Of a stretch of DNA of 64,000 nt, positions 54,709 through 64,000 are shown piece by piece. Within the stretch, counting starts at the first letter, position 1. Each line of letters starts with the position of its first letter. A model generated the notes under the pieces. The model saw nothing but the letters and a program-made list of their open reading frames with translations, was not told the DNA's origin and did no database searches. Position numbers and translations under genes: made by a program. Location of the stretch: contig JACCGJ010005981.1 of NCBI GenBank assembly GCA_013407085.1, positions 1 to 64,000 on the forward strand, read 5' to 3'. This stretch comes from Atriophallophorus winterbourni. Its lineage: Eukaryota > Platyhelminthes > Trematoda > Plagiorchiida > Microphallidae.

Positions 54709-56057
54709 TGGAAGGTCAATAGTCAATAGTCAATAGTTTATTACGGTATAAAAGCGGGGGGCTTGCACAAACCGCAGGGTGGATAGTGCGGTAAGTCGAA
54801 AAGAAAAGAATAGTAAAATGTTCGAGTTTCCAAGGCTTTATAGCGGGCCACATTCGCGTTAGCCTGCACCATCAGTGGATTTTTGTGGCATTTGGACAGG
54901 TAGGGCGTCAACCCGGAACACCGCTACCCACCACATCCTACGGAACAAGGTCAGCTGAGACTGCGTGCGCTTGGACTTCCCATACTTGGATATTTGGTCT
55001 GAGGAAGTTTCAGCAAAGTGGTCGAAGGGAAATGTGATCCATATTTGCTGGGACGGGAAACGCTGTGGAAAGAGGGAAAGATATGGTGCAGTATCACAAA
55101 GAATATAAGCGTGAAAAAGCATAATCAAGAATTGTGTATCGGCTGATAAAAATGGAGGTCAAGGCGTTTTTAAAAAATAATTTGGGATGGGGCAGAAATA
55201 ACCGAAAGGGGTAGTGCGTTCCAAGCACGAGGAATCCGGACGGCAAAGGAGTATCTGCGGCAGTCCAATCTATTGTGCAGATGTGCTAACTTCAAGTGAT
55301 GACCACGATTTGCTGAGTATGGGGCCATTTTAAGCGTACCCCTACATGGGTGAGCTTCTTCCGTCAATATCCGATACGCAAGGATCAGATCGACTCGGAT
55401 ACGACGATAGTTTGTAGAGAATAATTGTAGAGTTGTAAGACGTTCCTCGTAGCTGACGAAGCTAAGCCCCTTGACAAGCTTCATAGAACGTCTTTGTGGC
55501 TGTTCTAGGGCGTGCTGGTCACGTTTCAACCATGTGTTCCAGACGGAGACATCATAATCCGAATGTGGCCTGATGTACGCCTGAAGAAGAAAAGGGAAGA
55601 GACGTGGATCGATTGTTCCGAACGCACGTTTTAAAAGCCCAACGTTTCTATTTTCCACGGTTGAAGCTCTACTACACTGAGCAGAGCAGCCCAAGTCATT
55701 TTGTATAATCACCCCAAGATCTTTTTCTTTCATCGTGACAGCGAGCATTTCGCCACCCAGATTTTAGCCAGGGTCGCCAGAAAGACGAATGCGTGGCATT
55801 TGTCAGTGTTGAATGGTAAGCGATTGATCGTAGACCATGCGAGTAATGAATCCAGGTCGAATTGAAGTTTCCTTGTATCGCTGGGTGAGTTGATGACCGG
55901 CCAAATCTTAATATCATCCGCGAAAAGGAGAAATGGTGATTCGACGTACCCACCAATGTCGTTGATAAATATCAAAAATAGACGCGGGCCAAGAACGGAC
56001 CCATGAGGTACTCCACACTACAAGTGGCGTCCGACAAGGATGTCCGATTTCTCCGTT
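54709..56057 (-). mobile_element. LINE F: 5'-truncated CR1-like element
   Basis: Minus strand: RT from the GVPHGSVLGPRLF block near 56030, C-terminus, 3' UTR and a tail of CTATTGA units (54709-54730). Gypsy-N begins at 56058 within RT codons, so LINE F may continue on the far side of Gypsy-N, but that side is now occupied by LINE E. Confidence 0.82.
55170..56035 (-). pseudogene. RT C-terminal half of LINE F
   Basis: Minus strand: GSVLGPRLFLIFINDIGG and LLFADDIKIW (catalytic), NRLPFNTDKCHAF (55730-55990). Then KEKDLGVIIQNDLGCSAQC, AYIRPHSDYDVSVWN, RRSMKLVKGLSFVSYEERL and RIPRAWNALPLSVI (55170-55748). One frameshift lies near 55750 between the two open parts. It is a CR1-like relative of D2 and C. 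Confidence 0.85.
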
Positions 56058-56540
56058 TGTCGAGCTTGTACAAACCTATTTTTACTTAACAATTTTTCTG
56101 GTTGAAAATCTATTGTACAGTTTTTGATATCTTCAATTCAATTTGTTCTGACAATACGGTTACGCTCATACGGTCGATAGTACTGTTGATTTTTCGATTT
56201 CCCGTTAGCGTTATTACTCACATTTCATCGATTCTTTGTTCGATAACTGAGTGAACACTATTCTTCTGCTGAATACAATTTTGTACATAATCAACTTATC
56301 ACTTAATACAATATACTTCTGTTGTGTGCGTTACCCGCGTTCTCGGTCGATCTGGGCTTTGGGAATTCCGCCTTGGGAACGTAACATTGCGAGTAGAAAT
56401 ATTGAAGTCATTACAAGAACAAGGAATATCCAAAGGAGGATTGCGGATTATATGTACGTGGATCAAAAGAACTGTTAGTGAGTCAGATTGCCTATTTTTG
56501 TACTGCGAGTTTTGTATACTAACTTGACTGGTCCACTACA
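56058..56540 (+). repeat. 5' LTR of Gypsy-N (483 bp)
   Basis: Begins TGTCGAG and ends CCACTACA, 7 bp before the primer-binding site. Only its first 255 bp are present in the 3' copy. Confidence 0.85.
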
Positions 56541-56547
56541 TATTTTT

Positions 56548-56564
56548 TGGTGAGCCCGACGTGA
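56548..56564 (+). promoter_or_regulatory. Primer-binding site of Gypsy-N (tRNA-Trp type)
   Basis: TGGTGAGCCCGACGTGA resembles the complement of the tRNA-Trp 3' end, as expected for CsRn1/Kabuki elements. The deletion joint lies within or just after it (ACGTGATACC). Confidence 0.75.
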
Positions 56565-58942
56565 TACCAGTGGAACCAGAAGACGTGCCCAAAACTGCCA
56601 TAACCACACCATTCGGACTTTTCGAATTCGTTCGAATGCCATTCGGTCTGCGCAACGCAGCACAGACATTTCAACGGTTCATGGATCAAGTTTTCTTGGG
56701 TCTCGATTTCGTCTTCGTTTACATCGATGACGTACTCATCGCTAGTAAATCGCCCACTGAACACTCTGAACATTTACATCGCATCTTTTCACAACTGTCG
56801 AAGTACGGCATAGTCGTAAATCCCGATAAATGCGTATTTGGTGTCGAATCACTTGAAATTCTTGGACATCAAGTCGATTCCAAAGGTATCAGGCCATTAG
56901 AGCAAAAGGTTTCCGCCATAAAAGACTACCTATTACCCGAATCAATACGACAACTCCGTCGTTTCCTTGGTCTTGTAAATTACTACCGTCGATTCATTCC
57001 TCACTGTGCCGAGCTGATTCAACCATTGACGGATTTACTCCGCAACAACAAACGCTCGTTAAATATGACGGACTCAGCTAAAACTGCTTTTGAACGCATC
57101 AAAAATGCGCTTAGCGAGGCAACGTTGCTGAACCGCTTACCGTCTGACCCTAATATCAAACTATTTTTATCCACGGACGCGTCTAACGAAGCGATTGGTG
57201 CAACTTTGCAATATAGTCGCAATGGAGAACTGTGCCCATTATCGTTTTTCTCAAAGAGACTGCAACCAGCTCAGGTTCGCTACAGTACGTTTGGCAGAGA
57301 ATTGCTTGCAATCTATTATGCCATTCGTCATTTCCGCCATTTACTTGAAGGGCGAGAATTCACGGTTTTAACTGATCATAAACCGCTCTGTTACGCCCTA
57401 CTTTCAAACACTGACCGCTATTCAGCTCGAGAAATTCGACAACTGGACTTCATTTCACAGTTTACCACCGATATCCGACACGTCTCAGGCCAAGATAACG
57501 TTGTCGCCGACGCCCTATCCCGTGGTCACCTCAATTCTATTACCAGCGACGTCCAATCACTAAAGATCGAAGAAGCTCAGCTTACTGACCAGGAGTTACC
57601 ACAAATTCGGAAATCTTCATCGTTGATGCTAACGGAGATCCCAATTCCTGACTCCTCCATGCCTGTTACATGCGATCTATCCACAGGAACCCCTAGACCT
57701 TTCGTACCAGCAACATTACGTCGCGAAATATTCCACCAAATGCACGATCTTTCACATCCTAGTATTCGTGCTACTAGAAAGTTAATCTCTGACCGTTTCG
57801 TGTGGCCAAAAATGAATCACGACATTTCAATTTGGTCGCGTTCATGCATTCATTGTCAGCGTGCAAAAGTTCACCGCCACACTATCTCACCTTATGGTAC
57901 TTTTACAGCACCAGAAGAAAGATTCAGACATATTCATCTCGATTTAGTTGGACCACTGCCACCCTCACGCAATCATTCTTACATCCTAACATGTGTTGAA
58001 AGATTTACGCGATGGCCTGTCGCAAGGGCCTTGAAAGACATTGAAGCAAAGACGGTTGCCGAAGCATTAATCGAATCTTGGATATCACAATTCGGCGTTC
58101 CTTCAGTCATTACAACTGACCGTGGTTCTCAATTCCAATCAGCACTCTTTCGAGAGTTAAACCAACTGCTGGGCACCGACCACATTCGCACCACAGCCTA
58201 TCATCCTTGCGCGAATGGTCTAGTCGAGCGCTTTAACCGACAACTGAAAGCTGCCCTCATTGCTCACGGGAATACACAAAATTGGTCAGTCTCGTTACCG
58301 CTTGTCATGTTAGGATTACGAACTGCAGTGAAAGATCTCGGGTGTTCAACAGCAGAACTAGTTTATGGCACAACACTGCGCTTACCGGGTGAAATGGTCA
58401 GTGACTCTCGTGAACACGACTTCACACCAACTAGTCAGTACATCGAAGATCTTAAGCGCCACATGCGGACATTGCGCTATCAACAGCCAAGGAAATCGCA
58501 TCGCGATAAACAGGTGCATGAAGACCTCCAATCATGCGAGTTTGTCTTTGTGAGGGTCGACAGTGTAAAGAAGCCCTTGATCCCACCTTACAGCGGTCCG
58601 TACAGAGTACTTGAGCGTCATCCCAAATACTTTAAGATAGATAAAAACGGAACCCCTGACAACATTAGCATTGATCGCCTAAAAGTCGCGTATGTGCAAC
58701 CCTCGCCGTCTAGCTCAAACAGAAGCTTACGAAACACTGAAAGTCCAAATCGCGATGTTGTCAATGTACCCACTTGTGTCCCACCAAATGCTTCCGACAT
58801 CCAATCCACCCCTCCCACCCAACCAATGAGTATACCCAGTCCTTCCCCACAGACTTTACGTTCTTGCTTGAAAAGAACCCAACAAACACGATCTGGCCGT
58901 ATTGTTACTTGGCCAAAGAAACTTGATTCTTACTTCACTTAA
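56561..58942 (+). CDS. Truncated pol of Gypsy-N: half RT, RNase H, integrase
   Basis: The frame of about 793 codons has no stop. The first ATG is 56636 ([12 protein letters not shown]). RT retains YIDDVLIAS (about 56720) but lacks the LDL-containing first half and its catalytic Asp, so RT should be inactive. RNase [15 protein letters not shown] and [16 protein letters not shown]. Integrase: HHCC finger ([14 protein letters not shown]...CIHCQ), [34 protein letters not shown] (DDE complete), then the [10 protein letters not shown] (GPY/F) tail. Ending [14 protein letters not shown] resembles RSGRRVRWPANLAD of Gypsy-1. It is probably mobilised in trans. Confidence 0.88.
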   Translation: MIPVEPEDVPKTAITTPFGLFEFVRMPFGLRNAAQTFQRFMDQVFLGLDFVFVYIDDVLIASKSPTEHSEHLHRIFSQLSKYGIVVNPDKCVFGVESLEILGHQVDSKGIRPLEQKVSAIKDYLLPESIRQLRRFLGLVNYYRRFIPHCAELIQPLTDLLRNNKRSLNMTDSAKTAFERIKNALSEATLLNRLPSDPNIKLFLSTDASNEAIGATLQYSRNGELCPLSFFSKRLQPAQVRYSTFGRELLAIYYAIRHFRHLLEGREFTVLTDHKPLCYALLSNTDRYSAREIRQLDFISQFTTDIRHVSGQDNVVADALSRGHLNSITSDVQSLKIEEAQLTDQELPQIRKSSSLMLTEIPIPDSSMPVTCDLSTGTPRPFVPATLRREIFHQMHDLSHPSIRATRKLISDRFVWPKMNHDISIWSRSCIHCQRAKVHRHTISPYGTFTAPEERFRHIHLDLVGPLPPSRNHSYILTCVERFTRWPVARALKDIEAKTVAEALIESWISQFGVPSVITTDRGSQFQSALFRELNQLLGTDHIRTTAYHPCANGLVERFNRQLKAALIAHGNTQNWSVSLPLVMLGLRTAVKDLGCSTAELVYGTTLRLPGEMVSDSREHDFTPTSQYIEDLKRHMRTLRYQQPRKSHRDKQVHEDLQSCEFVFVRVDSVKKPLIPPYSGPYRVLERHPKYFKIDKNGTPDNISIDRLKVAYVQPSPSSSNRSLRNTESPNRDVVNVPTCVPPNASDIQSTPPTQPMSIPSPSPQTLRSCLKRTQQTRSGRIVTWPKKLDSYFT

Positions 58943-58950
58943 AATGTTTC

Positions 58951-58991
58951 GAGCGTTCCAATTTTTTTTCCAACGCTCTAGGGGGGAGATG
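58951..58991 (+). promoter_or_regulatory. Hairpin plus polypurine tract of Gypsy-N
   Basis: GAGCGTT (58951-58957) and AACGCTC (58972-58978) form a 7-bp stem with a 14-nt loop. It is followed by AGGGGGGAGATG (58980-58991) and the 3' LTR. The stem is identical to that of Gypsy-1; the loop is not. Confidence 0.75.
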
Positions 58992-59246
58992 TGTCGAGCT
59001 TGTACAAACCTATTTTTACTTAACAATTTTTCTGGTTGAAAATCTATTGTACAGTTTTTGATATCTTCAATTCAATTTGTTCTGACAATACGGTTACGCT
59101 CATACGGTCGATAGTACTATTGATTTTTCGATTTCCCGTTAACGTTATTACTCACATTTCATCGATTCTTTGTTCGATAACTGAGTGAACACTATTCTTC
59201 TGCTGAATACAATTTTGTACATAATCAACTTATCACTTAATACAAT
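58992..59246 (+). repeat. 3' LTR of Gypsy-N, truncated by LINE E
   Basis: 255 bp collinear with 56058-56312, differing at about two bases by eye. It ends AATACAAT where LINE E's tail begins. Confidence 0.88.
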
Positions 59247-59299
59247 GAATAATAATAATAATAATAATAATACTATATTCTTGGTAAACCAAGGCATGC

Positions 59300-60595
59300 A
59301 AAACATGATCAGGTTATCAATGTGTACAGAATAAATAAATTATAAAGTGACCTTATCAAGCGGAATTTTTGAACATTTTGCTGATTAATAAAGGATGGTA
59401 AATTTACAAGGGTAAGAAAGTTAAATTTTTCGCGCAATGTCACACAGTTATGAAGTTTCATCTAGATTGCCTCGAAATAATCAAATGAAGGGGATGCGAT
59501 CAATTCTGGAGCAGGGATTGAAAGAAAGAAAATAAAAGGCAAAAGAATTATAAAAGAAATGGTGCGCATGAAGATTTAATTGTCACAGTAAAAATAAATT
59601 TACGAAATAAAGAAAGTTTTTTTATAAATATATAAATTGACTTCTTGGGAATGTTGGTGGATGTGATTGAAGAAAAGTATATAAAAAACCGAAGTTGAAT
59701 TGAAAAAAATATAGAAAATGAAGGGGATGGGGAGAGATTGTGGTTTAAATTGCATGAGGTTTGGGCCAGTTGTACGATCCAGAAAGTTGAAGAATTGTCG
59801 GAAATAAGGAAACAAAAACTGTTCGCCAGTAGGGCTTTCGGTCCATATAGAAGAATCAGTCGTATGCGGAAGGAGCAAGGGCCAGTGTCGGAGTTGTTTT
59901 GGGAGTCGGAGACACTGGAACACAATTAAAGATATTCTCTTCACCATCATGGTGAGAGGTTATCAAAGAGAAATAGTAAATCGATTATAAACGATAAAAA
60001 AGATCAAAAAACAGTATTTTTTGCATTTTTAGCGTTTTTTTCGTTTTTTTGTTTTTTAGTAAATATATTATGACAAACCATATTTTCATATATAAATGGG
60101 TTAAATATAAGCAGATCACGGTTAAGGATATGGTCATATGGTGAAAATGATTATAATACGCACGGTTACGATGAAGGAGTGTGGCAATGTGACGAGACAT
60201 GCCTAGACCTTAGGTAACCTGACACTACAGCTGCGTTATAAAAGATAATCATAAAAATTAATGTTTTAGATGTTACAATTTTCTATTTATTTAAGGATAA
60301 CTATGTTTAAACCAAAAGGTGGGTGAAATGAGCCTATTGAAGTGGAAGCACAAGCCTGATCCAGGCAAAGTGCTGTGCAGACAGAAACTGTATGTGGGCT
60401 GAGCTACTGTCAGGTTGTCCAGGCCTAGACAGATACAATAGAGATACAATAAGTATAGATACATATACTACGAGTCCCAGGTTTTGATGCAACATACATA
60501 GACCTTAGGTAACCTGACACTTGATAATACAATGTATTTTGTACATTGTGAACTGTTCTATGCGTGTGCTAATGTACAAAATACTTACAATTGGT
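59300..60595 (-). other. Long 3' UTR of LINE E
   Basis: Non-coding. It contains the palindrome CACCATCATGGTG near 59943 and a 23-bp direct repeat (TAGACCTTAGGTAACCTGACAC) at about 60209 and 60500 bracketing 270 bp that may be a later insertion. Small frames here lack motifs. Confidence 0.55.
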
Positions 60596-63535
60596 TCAAT
60601 AACCAGGAATACCGTGACAAAATATATTGTCTATAGAGTTGTTTATTTTGAGAATTTCACATAGCGATGGAGCAGTAAGAGATTCTACGAGTGCTTTAAA
60701 TTTACCTGTAGAAGTGCACATACGAAAATGGAGTGGAAGAGAATTCCAAAGATGTGCATACCTAATTAAAAAGAAGTTTTGTCGAACTTTAGGGCGAGTA
60801 AGGGGAATATGTAATAGCCTCATTCGGTTACGTCGTACATAACGATTACAATCTTGGAAGCGCATTGTGGACCTAATCTTAACTTGGTGCTCTGTGATGA
60901 TTCGGAAGAAAAGAGAAAGATTAAGGCGAATTCTACGTAACCATAGCGGGTCAATGCCTAGTAGACTGCATCGTACTTTATAAGATGAAGGATTAGAGTA
61001 GCCTAACATGATTTTGCTAATTCTACGTTGAAGGCTTTCTAAGAGAATACAGTCACGCCTAGCGATGTGAGAGTAGGCTATATTACAGTAATCAAGAATC
61101 GGTAATACTTTCATTTTATATAGACTCAGTCTACTTTCACGAAGGAGGAATTTTTTATTGATCAAACCAAAATTCTGTCTAGCTCTTGCTATGAGAAATC
61201 TTACTTGTTCGTTGAAATTAAGAGATGAAGAATACCTAAATCCTAAGTCTTTGATTTCGTTAGAAGGTGCGAGTGGTGTATTGTTGAGAATGATACTAGC
61301 AGGGGGTACTGAGCAGCGTATACCCATGAATTGCGTCTTCAGAGCTGAGAATTCTAACCCCCATTGTGAGCCCCAACTTGAAAGGGTTGAAAGATCATCG
61401 TTGAGGGAGTCTATAGCCTGTGATATCTCTATGACTGGAAAAGCTAAGACAAGTTTAATATCATCCGCAAAGATAAAGAGCTTTGAGTTTTTTTACAAAA
61501 TGTTGCACATCATTAATATATATAAGGAAAAGGAGAGGACCTAGTACGCTACCCTGAATGACTCCACTTGGTATAGGTTGTGTTTCAGAGGATATGCCAT
61601 TAACGGAAACAGAGAAGGTACGATCAGAAATATATGAACAAAACCAATTAAATAGGGATCCGGAAATACCAAGTGATGATAATTTTCGAAGAAGAAGAGA
61701 ATGAGGGACCTTATCAAATGCTTTGGTAATGTCTAAGAAAACTGTCAATATAGCTAATCCATGATCTATGGAGGTGGTTACATAGTCTAAATATTCCAAC
61801 TGACAGGTAATGCAGGACTTCTGATTTAAAAAGCCATGTTGGAATGGATAGAAAGCGTTTGGGCCTAAGTAAGCTATTAGTGCGTTCTTGATCAACTTTT
61901 CGAATAGCCTAGAGAGAAAAGCTGTGTGATTAATTGGGCGATAATTAGTGATAATGTGCGAATTCCCTGTTTTAAACCGAGGTATAATGACAGAATGTTT
62001 CCATTCGAGGGGAAATATACCAGATTTAACAGAAAGATTAAACAGGTTTAATAAAATTAGAGGTATATCATCCGTATTTAGTTGCAACATTGCTGGAACG
62101 AAGCCTACAGTATCAGGCTTGTAAGAAGCTTTGCTTCGCCGACACATTGCGCTAACTTCTTGTAAACTAAAGGAGATGGAATCGATACACATTGAATTAT
62201 TATTTTGATTTGGGAGTACAGGGTGTACGCTGGTATTTTGACCTGGAATAGGGTATATGGTGGTATTGAATGATTGGCTAAAATAGTTTAAAAATAGCAT
62301 ACTTATTTCTGAAGAATCTGATGTGGATGATTCCATATCATCATGGGGGAACACAATTGTAGAAATTTCATGTTTACTTAGATTATATCGAGATCTCGTT
62401 AGATTGTTCAAAGACTTGGTTTTCGAAGCACCGTTCAGGGCCATTCTTTCTTGATTCTCGATGAATTGTAATTTGATCGTTGTAAAAGAGCTAAGAAGTT
62501 CCTTGAGACGTAAAAATGAATAAAAGTCTGGTGTGTGGTTTACAAAAGCAGAAAGACGGGCTATCTTTTTTCAAGAAGGTTTATTTTATCAAGTTTAATT
62601 GATTTAGTTTTCCGAGAAGTTGATGCAGTTACGAGACATTTAGATAAGTTCTTATGGAATATTGAAGAGATAAGTTTAAAATCCGGAGATATAAAGAAGT
62701 CAGTCCAATCAGAGTTTCTAATTAGAGTCGAAAACTTTGTCCAATCAACATAGAGACGACCATTAGCTTTGCTGATGGAGGTCCGATTCTCACAAAAATG
62801 AAGTTGACACGTGACCATGTTATGGTCACAACCAGGAAGGGGTGCTATGACTTTCACATTACTAGCGTTAGGACCCAATGTAAAAATAAGGTCTAGAAGG
62901 TTTGAGTGCCTTGTAGGTTTATCAACTACTTGGGTGTAACCTAGTAGGTTGATTGCTTCGGAAAAAGAGGAAAATTTTCTAGATTGCAGAGGCGAGTTCC
63001 AGCATGTATAAGGCATGTTAAAATCACCAGCTATAAGTTAATTTTTAAAAGGGTTCAAAGAAACTTCAATAAAAGCATTTTTATTCTTATCAAGATTGTG
63101 TAAGGATGGAGGAGGTGGGTTGTAAATACAACCGAAAAGGGCATCTAATGAAGGTATATGTATCCATATGGAATCATCGATTTCATCCAGTGAGGAAGAA
63201 CAATGAAGATTGGCAGGAATATTCTTAGTAATATATATGATGCAACCACCACCACGAGTGGAGCACCGATTTTTACGAAAAATATTATAATTTGGTAGGA
63301 AAAGTGTAGCGTCTATATCTTCGTCAGTTGTCCAAGTTTCAGTGATTAGAACTACATCAGTTGGGTTAGCAGACAGGAAAAATTGAAGATCAGACATTTT
63401 GGAAGAAATAGATCTCGCATTAAATAGAAGGATGCTGATGGCGGGAGTACAGATAGATGTGTTAGTGATGGGGACCTGGGATTTCGAACTAGATTGTGTT
63501 AAAACCTGTATACGGGTGGAAACACTGGTGGAAAA
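60596..63535 (-). pseudogene. ORF2 of LINE E (endonuclease and RT), broken
   Basis: Endonuclease: ISILLFNARSISSKMSDLQ, VVLITETWTTDED, RGGGCIIYITKN and GCIYNPPPPS (63038-63500). After an in-frame TAA at 63038-63040: INLLGYTQVVDKPTRHSNLL and CDHNMVTCQLHF (62561-63016). RT at 61461-62444: YRPINHTAFLSRLFEKLI, FQHGFLNQKSC, TVFLDITKAFDKVPHSLL, GVIQGSVLGPLLFLIYIND. After a shift in a T7 run near 61490 the C-terminus (60596-61327) ends LWNSLPLHFRM and HGIPGY. ORF2 overlaps ORF1 in the -1 frame and has no ATG before the endonuclease. Confidence 0.87.
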
Positions 63536-64000
63536 TTTGACTGTGGTGAATAGTCTTGGTAAAAATGGCTGGGGGCATAAGATGGATAAACCTGTGGAGC
63601 AGGTTGTGGCCAAGATGAAATACTGTGCATGTTTCTTTGGGGTGACATGACAGTATGTGGATTGGGATAAACATAAGGTAAATTAAAGTTGAGGTGTCCA
63701 TTTCTATTTAAACTAAGTTTTTGTGTCTGTTCACCATGCTGATTGGGGTAAGGGTAGGAATACCATGTAGAATAATTAGGGGAACCATAAGGTGAATACC
63801 CACAATACTTGTAATTGGGAGGTTGCGTAGGTAATGGATGGAGATACTTTCTAGAATATCTAGAATTACTGTTCCTAAAAGAATCGTTCACCAGTGGCTT
63901 AATGCTTGGTGGTTTGTTTAGAAGGGGACCTATTGCTTTGAACGTTGGAAGTTTAACCTTTTTGACGTCCTTAGGATTTTGTCGAGGGATAGCTTGTGGC
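63499..64000 (-). CDS. ORF1 C-terminal part of LINE E (continues outside window)
   Basis: The frame is open from at least 63891 to the TAA at 63499-63501. The visible part is a Pro/Tyr/Asn/Ser-rich low-complexity tail (PPNYKYCGYSPYGSPN, PQPAPQVYPSYAPSHF), as at the end of the B2 ORF1. RNA-binding domains would lie to the right, outside the window. The start is not visible. Confidence 0.7.
   Translation of the reverse strand, partial: PQAIPRQNPKDVKKVKLPTFKAIGPLLNKPPSIKPLVNDSFRNSNSRYSRKYLHPLPTQPPNYKYCGYSPYGSPNYSTWYSYPYPNQHGEQTQKLSLNRNGHLNFNLPYVYPNPHTVMSPQRNMHSISSWPQPAPQVYPSYAPSHFYQDYSPQSNFPPVFPPVYRF
63532..63538 (-). promoter_or_regulatory. Candidate -1 slippery heptamer A AAT TTT in LINE E
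   Basis: ORF1 reads TCA AAT TTT CCA, so A AAT TTT is in phase, 11 codons before the ORF1 stop. The -1 frame leads into ORF2 (STSVSTRIQVL onward). Six nt downstream GTGTT (63525-63521) can pair with AACAC (63500-63496), with an inner ACC/GGT pairing; this is a weak stem. Confidence 0.6.

Larger units (their letters stand above)
56058..59246 (+). mobile_element. Gypsy-N: CsRn1-like element with 5' internal deletion
   Basis: 5' LTR 56058-56540, primer-binding site 56548-56564, then directly mid-RT: gag, protease and half of RT are gone. The rest of pol is one uninterrupted frame. The 3' LTR (58992-59246) matches the first 255 bp of the 5' LTR without indels and with about two differences, then is cut by LINE E. 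It is recent. The remaining 3' LTR part would lie beyond LINE E, outside the window. Confidence 0.9.
59247..64000 (-). mobile_element. LINE E: minus-strand two-ORF LINE, runs off the window
   Basis: Minus strand: ORF1 end (64000-63499), ORF2 (about 63535-60596), 3' UTR of about 1.3 kb, hairpin CTTGG-TAAA-CCAAG at 59280-59293 and an (AAT)n tail at 59247-59274. ORF2 is related to that of B2 (both end GIPGY). Fragments of its 3' UTR occur at 8569-9127 and 32387-33110. The 5' end lies outside. Confidence 0.85.

Overview
The window is invertebrate nuclear DNA made almost entirely of transposable elements inserted into one another. I found no host gene, tRNA, rRNA, operon or CRISPR array. The element families point to a flatworm, most likely a fluke: CsRn1/Kabuki-like Ty3/Gypsy elements with a tRNA-Trp-like primer-binding site, CR1-like LINEs whose ORF1 carries a PHD-type zinc finger, and BEL/Pao elements with the CxxxxCxxxHHxLLH Gag signature. 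The taxon is inference from element type, not from a marker gene.

Layout. 1-5.1 kb: a LINE 3' end, then a complete Gypsy element (Gypsy-1) inserted in the 3' tail of a minus-strand LINE. 5.1-10.2 kb: minus-strand LINE C-terminal fragments in head-to-tail order, a plus-strand LINE tail and a decayed plus-strand RT. 11.6-23.3 kb: one minus-strand LINE (B1) split by two BEL/Pao elements, each with a perfect 5-bp target duplication. 24.5-28.6 kb: LINE tail, R2-like RT fragment and a decayed minus-strand Gypsy (Gypsy-J). 28.8-33.6 kb: a minus-strand LINE (K) interrupted by LINE L, a 113-bp unit and a LINE tail. 33.6-38 kb: plus-strand CR1-like LINE C. 38-49 kb: a three-level nest, with LINE B2 inside Gypsy-I inside LINE H. 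49-53.8 kb: nearly complete CR1-like LINE D2. 54-56 kb: LINE tails and LINE F. 56-59.2 kb: Gypsy-N with most of its 5' half deleted. 59.2-64 kb: minus-strand LINE E, running off the window and inserted in the 3' LTR of Gypsy-N.

The most interesting signal is at the ORF1/ORF2 junctions of the LINEs. In D2 the classic slippery heptamer A AAA AAC lies in the ORF1 frame, followed by 7 nt and a perfect 9-bp GC-rich hairpin just before the ORF1 stop. ORF2 (endonuclease/RT) is open in the -1 frame across this signal and has no ATG ahead of the endonuclease domain. E and B2 also have ORF2 in the -1 frame and an in-frame slippery heptamer (A AAT TTT; T TTT TTT) close to the ORF1 stop. This looks like programmed -1 frameshifting joining ORF1 to ORF2 in non-LTR retrotransposons. 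Other recurring structure includes a 3' hairpin with fixed stem and variable tetraloop on six LINE copies, a hairpin just before the polypurine tract of both Gypsy elements, and BEL/Pao derivatives that lost the polymerase but keep a fused Gag-tail ORF.
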